From: Todiramphus chloris collaris | Taxonomy: Eukaryota; Chordata; Aves; Coraciiformes; Alcedinidae | DNA length: 64,000 nucleotides | Reading direction: 5' to 3' | NCBI GenBank assembly: GCA_025345505.1 | Contig: JANVCC010000125.1 | Location: 916,400 to 980,399 of the forward strand | In this document: positions 11,677 to 23,495 of the stretch, in pieces | Position numbering within the stretch: position 1 is the first letter of the stretch | Layout of the letters: each line of letters starts with the position of its first letter | The notes under the pieces: model-generated | What the model was told of the DNA's origin: nothing | The model's input: only the letters and a program-made list of their open reading frames with translations | The model's database searches: none | Translations under genes and position numbers: made by a program

Positions 11677-12776
11677 GCTCTTCATTTTGCCTAATGAAGT
11701 AAATTGAGAAAAGAGCTTCTTGTAAAGGGGATGTCCAGCATGCAGTGAAATAACAGGAGATGCTTCTTCCTGTTTCACGTGGGAACCCAAAGAATGATGA
11801 AGCATTAAGTTTCTTTTTGCTCACGTTTCAACTAGTAGCTCTTATGACCATATGACTTGTGTTATCCAGAAGTTCATTTAGGACTTAATTTCCACACGGG
11901 CTCTCCCATCTTTGAGAAGGGCAGAAGAGGTAGGATGGAGGATCAGAAGTTTAATTACAGAAAAAGAGGAAAATGTGTTAGTTCAAAATTTTCAGAGTGA
12001 ATATTTGACTTCACTTTTTAGAGTTGCTTTTAATAATCTAAAACTGAATCTCTATTACAGCCACTCAGTGTCTGCTCATCCTCAGTGAGTGACAGAATAC
12101 CCCATCCTGACTGTAGACTTAAGCATAGAATGAAAAATATCTTTAAAAAGCTAGTTATGCTTGCAGCAGCATTTGAATGAAGTTTTGGGTTGTCCAAACT
12201 GAGAAAGCTTTACATTATATCTGGTATAAGAACTTAATGATACTTGCCTCTAAGGTGAAGAATTTGACTTGTAAAAAAGGATGCATGGGGATGCAAAAAA
12301 GGCATACAAAGCAGATGCCAAGGTTTTCTTCCATGTCACCTACAACACCTGCAGAAAGTGACCTTACTTCGTTTCGATTTTTTGCCTATGTAAAAAATGC
12401 AAATCAGGCTCAGCAGAAATTGTACAAGTACCGGAGAGCAAAGATTATCTAGCGCAGAGGAGAGGAAGCTCACAGAGTCCTCATTATAAATTAAAAGTGA
12501 CTATAAAAAAAAAAAGAGAGAGAGAATGCTCCATGCTCTTTTTCTGAGTCCAAAGATACGTCACCGTTGTCTCAAAGAGCGATGCCTTATGGAAATATGA
12601 AATAAAGATGTGGGGTTTTTTTCCCCCTCCTATTATCATTATTTTCAGTTTCTTAATATCCCAATTGTAAAGCATGTTATTCGCTGGTATGACAACAAAT
12701 TTGCAGTCCACGCAGGCTGCTCGCTATTAATGTGAAAGGTGAAAAAATTAGTGAAGCTGGAGTAAATATTTGTACA
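11677..12776. other. Unassigned stretch between two LTR pieces
   Basis: No gene or repeat family was recognised. There is an A-rich run followed by AG repeats near 12506-12524. Confidence 0.5.
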
Positions 12777-13639
12777 TGGCTCTTGGGATTTGAGCCCATT
12801 CAGCCACCAGCAAAGCACCGTGCAGCTGCTTGCTCACTCCTACCCAGCTCTGCTGGGACTGGGATTGAGAAGAAGGAGAGGGAGGGCTCACCCATCAGTT
12901 ATGGTCATGGGGAAAAGATGAACTCAAACTGGGGAAACATGATGAATGGGAGTTAAACAAACCCACCACTAATTGGATCCTCCTCCCCAAGAGCAGCGCG
13001 AGGGGACAGGGAGCAGGGAATAGGGGTCGTGGTCTGCTCCAGCCTGTTCCATATTGTTTATGATGCTCCTTCATCCTCAGGAGGAAACTCTTCACAGCTG
13101 CAACGTGGAGTCCCTCCCAGAGGAGGCAGTTTTCCATTAACTTCTCCAAACAGCATGGTTTTTTCCCATGGGCTGTGATCCTCCCAGCAGTGAACTGCTC
13201 CAGCATAGACTTCCCTCAGTCACAGCTTCCTTCAGGAGGAGGTCCTTGCGGGTCTCCTTCAGGAGCAGTTGGCAGCATTTTGGGGTTCTCCATAGGCTGA
13301 AGGTGGGATTCTGCTCCATTGTTTATCTCCATGGGCTGCAAAGACTCAGCCTTCCATCTTACTATGGGCCAAGTGGGAATGGCTGCTCTCGCATGCCTCC
13401 CCCACCTCCTTTCTCACTGACCTTGGTGTCCTGCGTGGTTGTCTCTCTCCTGTCCTACTTCTCTCCAAAACAAAAGAACTCCCAAACCAAAGGAACTTGA
13501 CCAACAGGTTTTTCTCTCTTAAATATGTTACCACACAGCCTTGGCCAGAGGCAAGTCCAACTTCTCAAACCTTCTTATAGGAGCCACACCAGTAGCCCCC
13601 TCCACCACTATGAAAACCCCACCAGACAAAAAGCCAACA
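12777..13639 (-). mobile_element. Avian ERV LTR, near full length, possibly composite
   Basis: Minus strand. The U3 side (13639 down) shows AGGAGCC/CTTCTCA-type sequence, CCTCTGGCCAAGGC, a TATA-like ACATATTTAAG, then CACCAAGGTCAGTG. A run of degenerate 45-50 bp units follows, each built around CAGCCCATGG and TGGAGCAG (about 13050-13360). The last part (12955-12777) ends with GGAGTGAGCAAGC, AGCTGCACGGTGCTTTGCT and GGCTC, which resembles the U5 end of the other LTR family (45754-46275) more than the usual end of this family. The unit may therefore be a related subfamily or a composite. Frames running through it are by-products of the unit repeats. No target duplication was found. Confidence 0.75.
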
Positions 13640-16600
13640 GATTGGTGATGGAAAGGATACTGGGAAATACACTAGGCATTTGCTGTTTGCTTTTAGGATA
13701 GGCATACTTTACCTACGGAGATAAAAAGTAATTATTTCCATAATTTGAGTTAGTAAGATTATGGGCTGCAGAACCAAATGGAGATCAAGACATATTTCCT
13801 CAGGTGTTCAAAATGTATGGGATATGTCTAAAGTCATGTGACAATTAAGATAGGTGACTTTTCTATATCAGGGGTGAATATTTTGTTAAGTTAGCAGGTT
13901 TTCCATTCCTCACTGGAAAATTTTCATGCTCTGGCATGAGTTAAACCATTTTGTATGGCAGCTGCCACTTAGGATCCCCTGGAAGAGGAACACCTACAAA
14001 ATAGGTAAGATGAATTCCATCCCTATTGCACAGCAGCTTCCACAGGAAATGGGAGTTTTTCTTAAGGAGATGGTGTGAGAATCTCGGCCCAATACTGAGA
14101 ATGTCAGTTATCAGCTAAAGTTTTCTGCAGAATAATTATTCCATGGCTTCTGGTGCTTTCTGCATCCAAAAGTCTGAAAAGATGGGCCATACCTCATTAT
14201 GGAGATCAGTGTTAGTCTGAAAGGCTGAAATAACTTTTTTTCAGCAGCTTGTAAAATAATGTAGAAAGGTAATGAACTAAGCACCAAAATTCAGGTAAAA
14301 TACTAGCCTAAAATGACTGCACACACATTAATTTATTGTAATTATTGCGATATATGTGCCTCTTGCTGTTATTTTTAGTGCTCTTCAGTTCAAGACAAAG
14401 TTCAGAGGAGCATGTTGGGACCTCTTGTTTCTCTGATCTAAAAAGCTATAATAAAACAAGAAAAAGAGGACAGATGGATTTCATTCTACTTTATGTATGC
14501 TTAGATGGATTTAAGATATTTTAAATCACTGTCAAAAATCTGCTTCCCTTGTTGGCTTTGTCACTCCCTTCTTTAGTTACTTGTTACAGTGACAACAGGC
14601 ACTGCATTTTCATACTCTGTAAATCTCAAGGGGTATTATTTGTCTGTAGCTGAGAAATTCTGGGGGCAATTATGCTGAGAAATGCTTTGAAAGGAATCCC
14701 AATAAATTCTTGGATTTTGTTTGGTTGGTTTTTGAGGGTTTTTTTTTTTGGTCTGAAAATTTTAGGCTTATCATAGCAATGTCTTCTTTCAAGCTGAAGC
14801 AAGACATCTCTGAAAAATGACACATTTTTTGCCATCTCCCATTTTTCCCAAGGTTTTTCCTCCCTGTTCTACTAATTATCTGTTTGTTTCTCTGCTTGCA
14901 AGGGGAAACTGGAAGTTCTCACAGGGAGACCCCGTGTATTATCTTCCCAATGTCTATCAAGTAAAGGATCAGCAAATAAGCCCGTGAAGAAGTGGGGGAT
15001 TTTGGCCTTGCATCTAACAGATGTGAAGACTGAGCTGAAAAAAATCTAAGTGCAAGCTTAACCTGAAGAATCTGGCATCTGGGATATTTGGTCCTTAATG
15101 TTTTGCATTTCGAAGCCAAAATATCTAACAGTGAAGCAACTGTCAGCACAATTTCTTGCGCTTGATCTAAAGTTTTTAGATCTGTACATGTCTCTTGTGT
15201 TTATCTCCAGGATTCATGTTTGAAAACATTTTATTTCTTATTTCCACAACGGCTTTTCAGAGTCCCATTTAAAGAGAATGGCTTTTCCTCAAAGCAGATT
15301 ACAAAGAGCTGGGAATAAACATACAGAAATGAAAATAAGGGCAGTAAGTGAGAGCAGAAACCAAGGTGTATTTAACATGCAAGAGGGAAAAATGGTTTTT
15401 GTTACGAGGTGCATTTTCAGCACAAAGTTACAAAGTAAGAATGTCGGTGGTAAAAAGAGTGATCACTAATCTGAATTTTGCTGATTTCCCCCCCCAGAAA
15501 TCTAGTTACAGTATTTTTCTTTATTCTCTTGGGTTGTTCAAATTAGGATAAGTCATCCATAAAGTCTCATGTATAATTCATGCAGACTTAGTGCACTGTG
15601 TATTTGCCCTGCTTCAGTAAAATCAAAATTATTATAATTTGACTTTTGATATAGAGTGTTTATTCATTTAAAATTTTAATTAGGGTCATAATTATGTCTA
15701 GTATTCACAACAGTCTATATCTGTAGTAGAGCCGGACAAAACCAATTAGATCAGGATATCTTTTTACAGATTAATTTTTTCCTAAAATATGTGCTAAATT
15801 AAACTGAAAGAGCATATGCAGAAAACACACACATATCCTATTTTAAAGATATAATAAAATAAAATGGATTTAAAAATAAAGGAAGAGCTGACAGATATTA
15901 ATGGGAAATTCTAGAAATATTATGCATTTTTATGATGTTACTTGCATTCTAGGTAAACAGATAAATAGTAGTTGTACTGCAAACATCACAGTTGTACTGG
16001 AAATCTGGGATAAAACAGATTCACTGAGACTGTAAAAGCTGTAGGGAAGGATCTTCAGTACTGACAGAAAGCAGAATCAGTAAGATTATCATTTTTCCTT
16101 CTTCTAACATTAATTATGAAGTAGTTCATCGCTTAACTGAAGTTAGATATCTGTAATTACCTCTCCCATAATGATACCAGAATATCATACCAGGAATTTA
16201 TTCTTCGAGTTTCTCCTTACATGAGATGTGACGTTCAGCCTAACCAAACACATGCCAGGAAGTGTCTAGTTTCTGTCATACAAGCATCAAACCAGAAAGC
16301 ATCCTTTTATCAGGTTACAGAACCCAGAGCAGTTTTCTGATAGTAGCCAGCTGAGTTTCTAAGCATTCAGAGCATCCTCCTCCTCGTGAGAGCGTTCACA
16401 TCAGACCTTTCACAAGGAGTATCTTAATCAACGCATCCAAGGCTATCCTAAGGGATGCTACCCTGTGCTCAAACTAATGATTGCTTACTTAACGTTCATC
16501 AGCCGCTGACTAAAATATATTAGCAATTCTTGAAAACAGACCCAGAGAGCTCTGCATGATCAGCAGCTTGACCGCTGGGCTATTAACTTCTGTCTGTGGA

Positions 16601-17578
16601 TAAAGACTTCTCTCTGAGTACAGAAGGTGTGGAAGAATGGCAGACTAAGCAGAAAAACTTGCAGGAAAAAGAGACTCGTTTAATCTCCTCCCCAGCAGAG
16701 CAGCCTGTAGCTTGCTGCTGATGGCATTTCCTCTTGCTGATGATAGCTTCAGGTCTGAGTTTTCCGTGCCACCTGAAGAATCAATGAGAGGAAGATTTTT
16801 GCATGCCCTGGATAACGAGTTTTCAGAAAGCAGCTACTGAATGAGAGGGAATGTTATTCCTGTCTGCCAGAAGAAGTAGGTGATGCTCCGTTTGTCACAG
16901 AGACAAAATCCATTGGTGTTCCCAAAACGTTTTGATTCAAAGAAGCAACTTAAACGAAATAGGCAGAGGGATGACTTTTTTGGGGAAGGGTGCTGTGGAT
17001 TAATAACATGGCAGGAGACATAATGGGCTAGACTAAACCCATTGTAGATCAGTATCTTAACTTCTGACAGTGGAACGTAGTGTAAGGCTAGAAATTGAAT
17101 ACAGGAAATGAGCAAGGGGGAAAAAGAATGATGCTCATCTCCAAAGGTCTGGCATTTTCTAAACGAGGGTGCTCAGGAGCAGATGTTCCTTGTTTTGTGC
17201 TGAATACCCCTGCATGGACTTCTCCTTCGTGAAACTGCATAATGACTCCTTGAATTTCGTTATAGTTTTGGCCTCTGCAGAGTCCTACTATGAGTTTCAC
17301 AGTTTAATTATTTTCTTTTTGAGAAAGATTTCCTGTCATGCTCACCGTTCAGCTTGTACTCTCATAGTCACACTGTACTATGGTTTTTATAACATTCACG
17401 GTTTTCATTTGCCTCTCCCAAACTGAAGTCTAAACAGCTCCTCGAGTGGTAGCTATTCTGTATAACTGAGGTCATTTTTTCATATCTTTTTTCCTCCTTT
17501 TAACTTTGCCTTTGACATTATCCCTTTTGAGATATGGGGGTATCAGCATTAAATTATATGAACGCACTCAATAATTAA

Positions 17579-17602
17579 ATATATATATACACATATATAT
17601 AT
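17579..17602. repeat. AT dinucleotide microsatellite
   Basis: Alternating AT tract of 24 bases interrupted by one ACAC step. Confidence 0.9.
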
Positions 17603-19783
17603 TTCTCCTGTATTTCTTTCCAAAAAGTTCCTGCATCGTACTTGTCATTTCTAATCGACGATGGCAAAACTGGGAAGCTTAAAGACCCTAAATTGTACTC
17701 CATTTCTTGTATTTTTTAATTTAGCAATTAATTCCCACCAGAATGATCTGAGTGCTGGAATCTTTTGCTTTCCTAGATATTCTCCATCAGCTGAAAAAGT
17801 AAAGACATGTATTGTAAAAGAAAAATGCCCACATCTTCTGTTATATAAATTCAAACCTACACTTTAAGGATCATTTAAGTCTGAAAAGCCTACACTGAGC
17901 ACAGAAAAACTTTTCTATGACTAATAAAGGGTGTCCGAACTTACTCGAAATAGAATTTCACTCCCGTTAAAAGTCAATGAAGCCAAAGAAGTATCTCAGA
18001 AAATTGACTGACTAAAACACTAACTGAAAATCCACATTTTAAAAGCTTCACTGAGAACATTTCACCACAAAAGACAAAGTGTACTAAGTACTAAGCTGAG
18101 GAGAATTACAGTGCTATAGCATTTGTCAGTGCAGATCACTCCCCAGGAACCAAAAGCATTAACCAGGCAGCCTATGCCAGTGTTGAGCTAATGAGAGGTT
18201 GACAATGAGAGGATTATGAAACTGAGGAAGGATGCTGCTCTCTGCCCTCTTCCTTATTCTGCAACTCCATAAAGTCATTTTCTAGGCCAAGGCAGTTCAA
18301 GAAGCAGCAGTGTCCCAGTTCAGATGGAAACGTCGTGAGAACTTCAAGAACTGTTGTGAAGGTTTGGTTGTAAATCTCTGCCAAGGGACTTTGCTAACGT
18401 TTACTTGAGATGGTTACACTGCAATGTTGAGAAGCTACTGCAATTTCAAACAGTTTTTCCTGGTAATCAGCAAATAGCTACACTGGGAGAAGAGACTGAA
18501 GCTAACATTGACATACAAAGAGAAATAATGGTATTTAATTTTATATTTAAGACACTTGATGCTCATTAATTTGCGTGCTGTAAGCACATTCATGGTTTGG
18601 TTTTTTCCCTTTTTCAAATGTATTTATATTGGGGATTTTTACAAGACTATGCTGGCATTATTCATATTTACTCATTTCTAAAATTGTTAGTGCTATTCAC
18701 GGAGCACCAGATTAGACTATCCTTGAATAAAAGTAATTACCATCTACAATTTTTTTTCAATTAGCTATGACACACTAAATTACAAACCATGACAAGCTGT
18801 GGAAATAAGGTACACATTGTACTGTAGCACATTTCACCTCTCGGGGGAAAGTCTTTCCTCCTGAGAAGCATGTAAAGAAGGCTTTAAAGTGACTCTGTCA
18901 AAGCTTGTTGTTGGATTATTGTTCTTTTTATTTAGTGTTGGGGTTTTGTTCTTTTTGTTTTGGTTTGGTTTGGGGTTTTTTTTTCCCCAATTTCTCTTCA
19001 GTTAAAAGTGATTTAAATTAAAATCTCATTTCTTTTAGCTCTTTTTAGTTATGTTTCCTTACCCAAGGCAGAAAACCATTATCATTAAAATACTGATATT
19101 CACAGATTAACCAATATTAAGAAACGTGGTTCCTGTGATACCGTTGGTGCCGTTTCCTGAGAACTGAACAGTGTAGGGACAACAGGGGGGATTTGGGGAG
19201 TAAAAATGTATTTAACTTCTCTGATACGACTTAGGAGAACATGGATGGCACACTGGAATTCTAGGCAAGAGTTTGTGATTGAAGAGTACACGTTCCTCTC
19301 GTGCTGAGCCAGCAAATCTTAAAGGCAAACCCTTTTGTCTTACATGCAGGTTTGCTGCCCTTGGAAGGACAGAGAACATCTTTGGTGAGTTGGAGTTACC
19401 TGAAAATCACAGTTCACAAGCAAACGATAGAGATTGATCTGATAACTGACTTTTATCAAAGCGTAAGCCAATCTTTAGTTTCACAGACTGCCTAAGAAAA
19501 TTTCTCCATGGTAATTAAGGAGCTTTTCTGCTCTTTCTGAAGACATTCACTCTGACAAAGCTTTTGCAGATATAATTTCCTAGCTCTCTCCAGCAATAAC
19601 ACAAAAGATAGATCCCTGTAAACTACCTGTGAGTTAGGCAGAAGGTCAGTAGGATCACAGAAAAGAAATAACTTGCCTCATATACATACGGTTGGCTCCC
19701 TACCAAACCCATACTCCTACTGTAGGTGAAACAGGGCACTCAAAGCAATCAAGTTATTCAGAAAATCTTTCTTATCTTGCTAC

Positions 19784-19800
19784 TTTTTTTTTTTTTTTTT
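19784..19800. repeat. T17 homopolymer
   Basis: Uninterrupted T run. No retroposed element recognised on either side. Confidence 0.9.
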
Positions 19801-20712
19801 CAATTTTATTTTATTATTCCCTTGCATTCAATTCTTCTGGCAAATCCTCATTGTGTATCCCATTCACACATGGAGAACACCTTGAGTATGCCCTTAACAC
19901 CCGGGGTTAAGTCTGCAGATTGTCAGCAAATTTGCAAACTTGTCAGTCCTTCGATTTCTGAGGATTGTGGAGCCCTGCCTCATTCTGCTCGTGATCCTTT
20001 AGAGTCGTCAAAGTCTGTAGTTGAATTATTTGACTTGTAACAGAACAAATATCAGTCGGGGAAATCACGTGAAATGATTTTGCCAGAACAAAGGGAATAA
20101 GATTCATATTTCCTGCATTTAGACATCTATCTGTCTGCGGATGTCTGCCTCTGCAGACAGATGGATCTTTCATTACACTCAGTAGAAAAACAGGGATTTG
20201 CAGGATGAGATTCCCACGTGCTAAGGCAGTTGTTTCTAACATGGTTTATGTAAACAGCTACCTAGAAATGCCTATTTCTTTCCATTAACAATTAAAACCC
20301 AACAAACAAAGTTTTGCCAGCTAGGTCATACACAGAGGTGAGCTTTATCAGGAAACCTCCCCGTGACAAACTTAATGGCAAGAGATATGTTCTGTGGCCT
20401 CTTGAGACGACAAGCTTTGTCATGTGTTCATGCTAACATGCACTGCTGGAAGGTGCAGACCTGGACCAAGTCTTTCAGCAGTGGAATTCAATCTCTTTAC
20501 AAATGCTACTCCTGGATTGTGTTTCTGTGGAGCTACGAGACTGGTAAGAGATTTCAAAACATGAAAATAAAAAATAGCAGATATTTTTAATAAACGAATG
20601 CAGTTCTTAATTTAGCTATTGTATTCTATTTGCCTGTTGCTGATGATTAGCTTTGTGTGATTATCAAGGCACGTGATTCATTACGGACAAGTCCAGAGAT
20701 TTCAAAAGCTTA

Positions 20713-20755
20713 ATGCATTTTAGCACGGATGGTTGCAGCGTGCTAAAATGTGCAT
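20713..20755. repeat. Stem-loop, 12-bp perfect stem plus 3
   Basis: CATTTTAGCACG (20716-20727) is the exact reverse complement of CGTGCTAAAATG (20739-20750), with an 11-nt loop. Allowing a 2-nt bulge at 20751-20752, three more pairs extend the stem to 20713/20755. The stem is short for a microRNA precursor. Confidence 0.85.
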
Positions 20756-21713
20756 CCAACACACATTACCCATTCTGCACTTATTTGTTATTATTCTCTT
20801 TCATAAATCTCAGTTATGTAGACAAGGAGCAGAGAAAACTTCATGTAACTGACAACTAAAACCAGAGCACAAGCAGTAGATACTTTGATGTTCAAATTAG
20901 GATGAAAACCTGGCTAAATTATTCTTGCATTCTAAACATTTACTGAAAGTGAATAAGACAGGTTCACTTACGCTTTTCTAAACAGACAGGGAATTAATTA
21001 CAGCTACCATTAATAATGAGTAGTTCAATTAATTTTAGTTCTTCCAAATATTTCACAAAAGGTTAAACGGAGCTGTGGGACATTATTACATCCATGCATT
21101 GTTGGTTAAATAGCAACCGTGAGCGAGACAAAAATCTTTGTGTCAAGGCTCTGTACAAAAACATCCTCGTTTTGTGCCATATGCAAAATAGACACAATCA
21201 TAAATACCTATTTTCATGTTGTGCTTTGAGATAATGTAATTATCAGTTACATTCTTACTACAGTGATCAGTACTTTTAGGCAAAGAAAAAAGCGCTTGAG
21301 AGTTTAAATTAAACCTAGTAGTGTTTTGCTTGTATCAATAATTAACTTCCTACCAGTGAAAATTAACGTTCTGCCAAGGAGAAAACATTCAAAATACGTA
21401 TTTTAAACCTATGGGATGAGACTTACAAGACAAATGTACATTATTTTATGTGACTTCATCCAAATCCAGAGAATTTTTTTCTGGTCAAGGCCGAAGATAA
21501 TGTTAATGAAGTGGAAACAAGTTCTGGAGCCTTTGACAAGTTTGTGCATTTTGTTCTCAATCAATTCATTCAGGTGCTGACATCCATGTCAGGGAAGAAA
21601 AGACATCTGGAACCAGACATTCTTCATAGCATGAAGGTTACTCTTAAAGAATGGTAAGAATACAGATTTACATTCACACACCACCGAGATCAAAAAGATG
21701 AGAAAAAAAGAGT

Positions 21714-21751
21714 TGATGATGATGATAATGATGATGATGATGATGGTGATG
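21714..21751. repeat. GAT trinucleotide microsatellite
   Basis: About a dozen GAT units with two substituted units (GATAAT and GGT). Confidence 0.9.
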
Positions 21752-22276
21752 TCTGTATATGGGTAAGATAAAATACCCTGGTATTCTGGATCCCTAAGAA
21801 GAGGCCTTATAGAGTTTGAACCTTTTTCTGCTCTCCAAACCCTTTCAATAAACATAGAGAGTATCTGAAAAATGATACCGTGTGTATTTAAGGAAAACCA
21901 TTATTTTCAAAAAGGTGAAAATTTTCATTGTCTATTTTTTTTTTTTTCCTATCAGACAGTGGTTCCCCAGCCAGCTGCCCATGTAGGCTATTCACTTCTT
22001 AAACAGGCACAATCTGGAGCCCATTTCTCTCGAGAAGTTGCCAAGTAGTGTGTCAAATAACATCAACATCATTCACCTACTTGGTGGAGCCTGCAGCTGC
22101 TTTCGAACCACATTCTGGGGGATGAGGACTTACCTCTGCAGTTCTTAACATCTTCTATGTACAGGTTTTATCCTACACGAGTCTAATTTCTCGCTTCCTC
22201 TTCGCCAGACCATACTAAGACAGATAACATATGAATAAATGCTGGTTTTTTCTGGGAACCATAAAAGTTTTTTCAC

Positions 22277-22300
22277 CTGCACTGAATCAGTTCAGTGCAG
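22277..22300. repeat. Perfect 10-bp hairpin with 4-nt loop
   Basis: CTGCACTGAA, a TCAG loop, then TTCAGTGCAG. No terminator function is implied in a vertebrate setting. Confidence 0.85.
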
Positions 22301-23390
22301 AAGTTTCCAAATGCCATGATGCTCCTTTGCATGAGTTTCACTCTGTACTATCCATAAACTCGTTGCTCTAATCTGTTTTATCAGCAATACAAGACTGGGG
22401 TCTAGAGTTGAAAACAAAAGAAAAAGGCATACAGGACAGGAAAAAAAAAGTTTTGTTGTTGTTGTTTGCCTTTGTTTTTTAAAGTAAATTTGAAGTACGT
22501 AATGCACAGACAATGAAACAAGAGGAAAATACTTGTTAAAAGTTTTGTCCTTGTCAATGTTAACTTCATTTTTCACCTCAGTTAGCTGCAGTAAAACATG
22601 TTGTGTCGACTACATAAAAGGAAAGAACGGGGAGCTGCCAAAATACTGTTCTGCTGGACAAAGGAATATTATTCTTAGAACTCTGTAAAGAAACTAGTAA
22701 TTGATGACAACTGTGAGACAAGAATTTACCCTCTTTTTCTCCAGCTAAGCAGAGGAATAGGGAAAAACTCACCACCCTAATCAGTTCTCATTCAAAGCAT
22801 CCGCTTTGGTTTGGTTCAGAGCACAGAGCCTCTGCTAGAAAGCGCACAGGGAGAAGATAATTTTCAAAGAACAGATTTCTGCTTGCACACCCTGCAGCAG
22901 ATTATCTTCCTGCAGCTAAAAGGGCACTGGGCTGCTTCTGCTACCTCTCCCAGCCCCAGGGCTGGCTGTGCTGTTCCCCTACTATCAGCTTTGTCCTCTA
23001 AGAAAAGTTTTTGAGAATGGTAAATGATGGAAGAACAAGAAGTTTTGTCTTTTATTCGCTACATAAACACCTGGCACAACTTTGTCTGCTGTATTCAATC
23101 TGCACCTGCCAGCACATGAAATGTGAGCCATGTATTTTTTGCCATCTTTATTTTTCCAAGATGATGTTATTGCTGAAGGCAATCAGCTTTAAGTAAAACG
23201 CCTTTAATGAGAGAAAAGTGTATCAGAAGAAAAGGGGGAAAAAAGATAAGGATGTCTGTGTTAGATGTCAGGAAAAAGTAAAATCTAGCTGCACACAGCT
23301 CTATAAAAAGCAGTTACTTAGGCTGTCATTAGGATTTACTCCAAAGGATCTTTAATTCATCTCTCAGAAAGCAGCAGGGCTAAGCCCAGG

Positions 23391-23495
23391 AAAGGAGAAG
23401 GAGAAGGAGAAGGAGAAGGAGAAGGAGAAGGAGAAGGANNNNNNNNNNAAGGAGAAGGAGAAGGAGAAGGAGAAGGAGAAGGAGAAGGAGAAGGA
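23391..23495. repeat. GGAGAA hexanucleotide array with N gap
   Basis: A pure purine array of the 6-bp unit GGAGAA runs from about 23392 to 23495, interrupted by ten N. Sequence on both sides of the gap is the same repeat, so the true array length is unknown. Confidence 0.95.
23439..23448. other. Assembly gap (10 N)
   Basis: Ten N inside the GGAGAA array. A fixed short N run of this kind usually marks a join of uncertain size, here across a repeat that could not be spanned. Confidence 0.95.

Larger units (their letters stand above)
13640..23390. other. Long unassigned stretch
   Basis: Nearly 10 kb without a recognisable gene or interspersed repeat. It holds an AT microsatellite (17579-17602), T17 (19784-19800), an imperfect stem-loop (20713-20755), a GAT triplet run (21714-21751) and a short hairpin (22277-22300). 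T/G-rich low-complexity patches occur near 14722-14752 and 18930-18988. Confidence 0.5.

Noticed and set aside
12895..13534. Several open frames on both strands
   Set aside because: They run through the unit repeats of an LTR; the apparent proteins are artefacts of the repeats.
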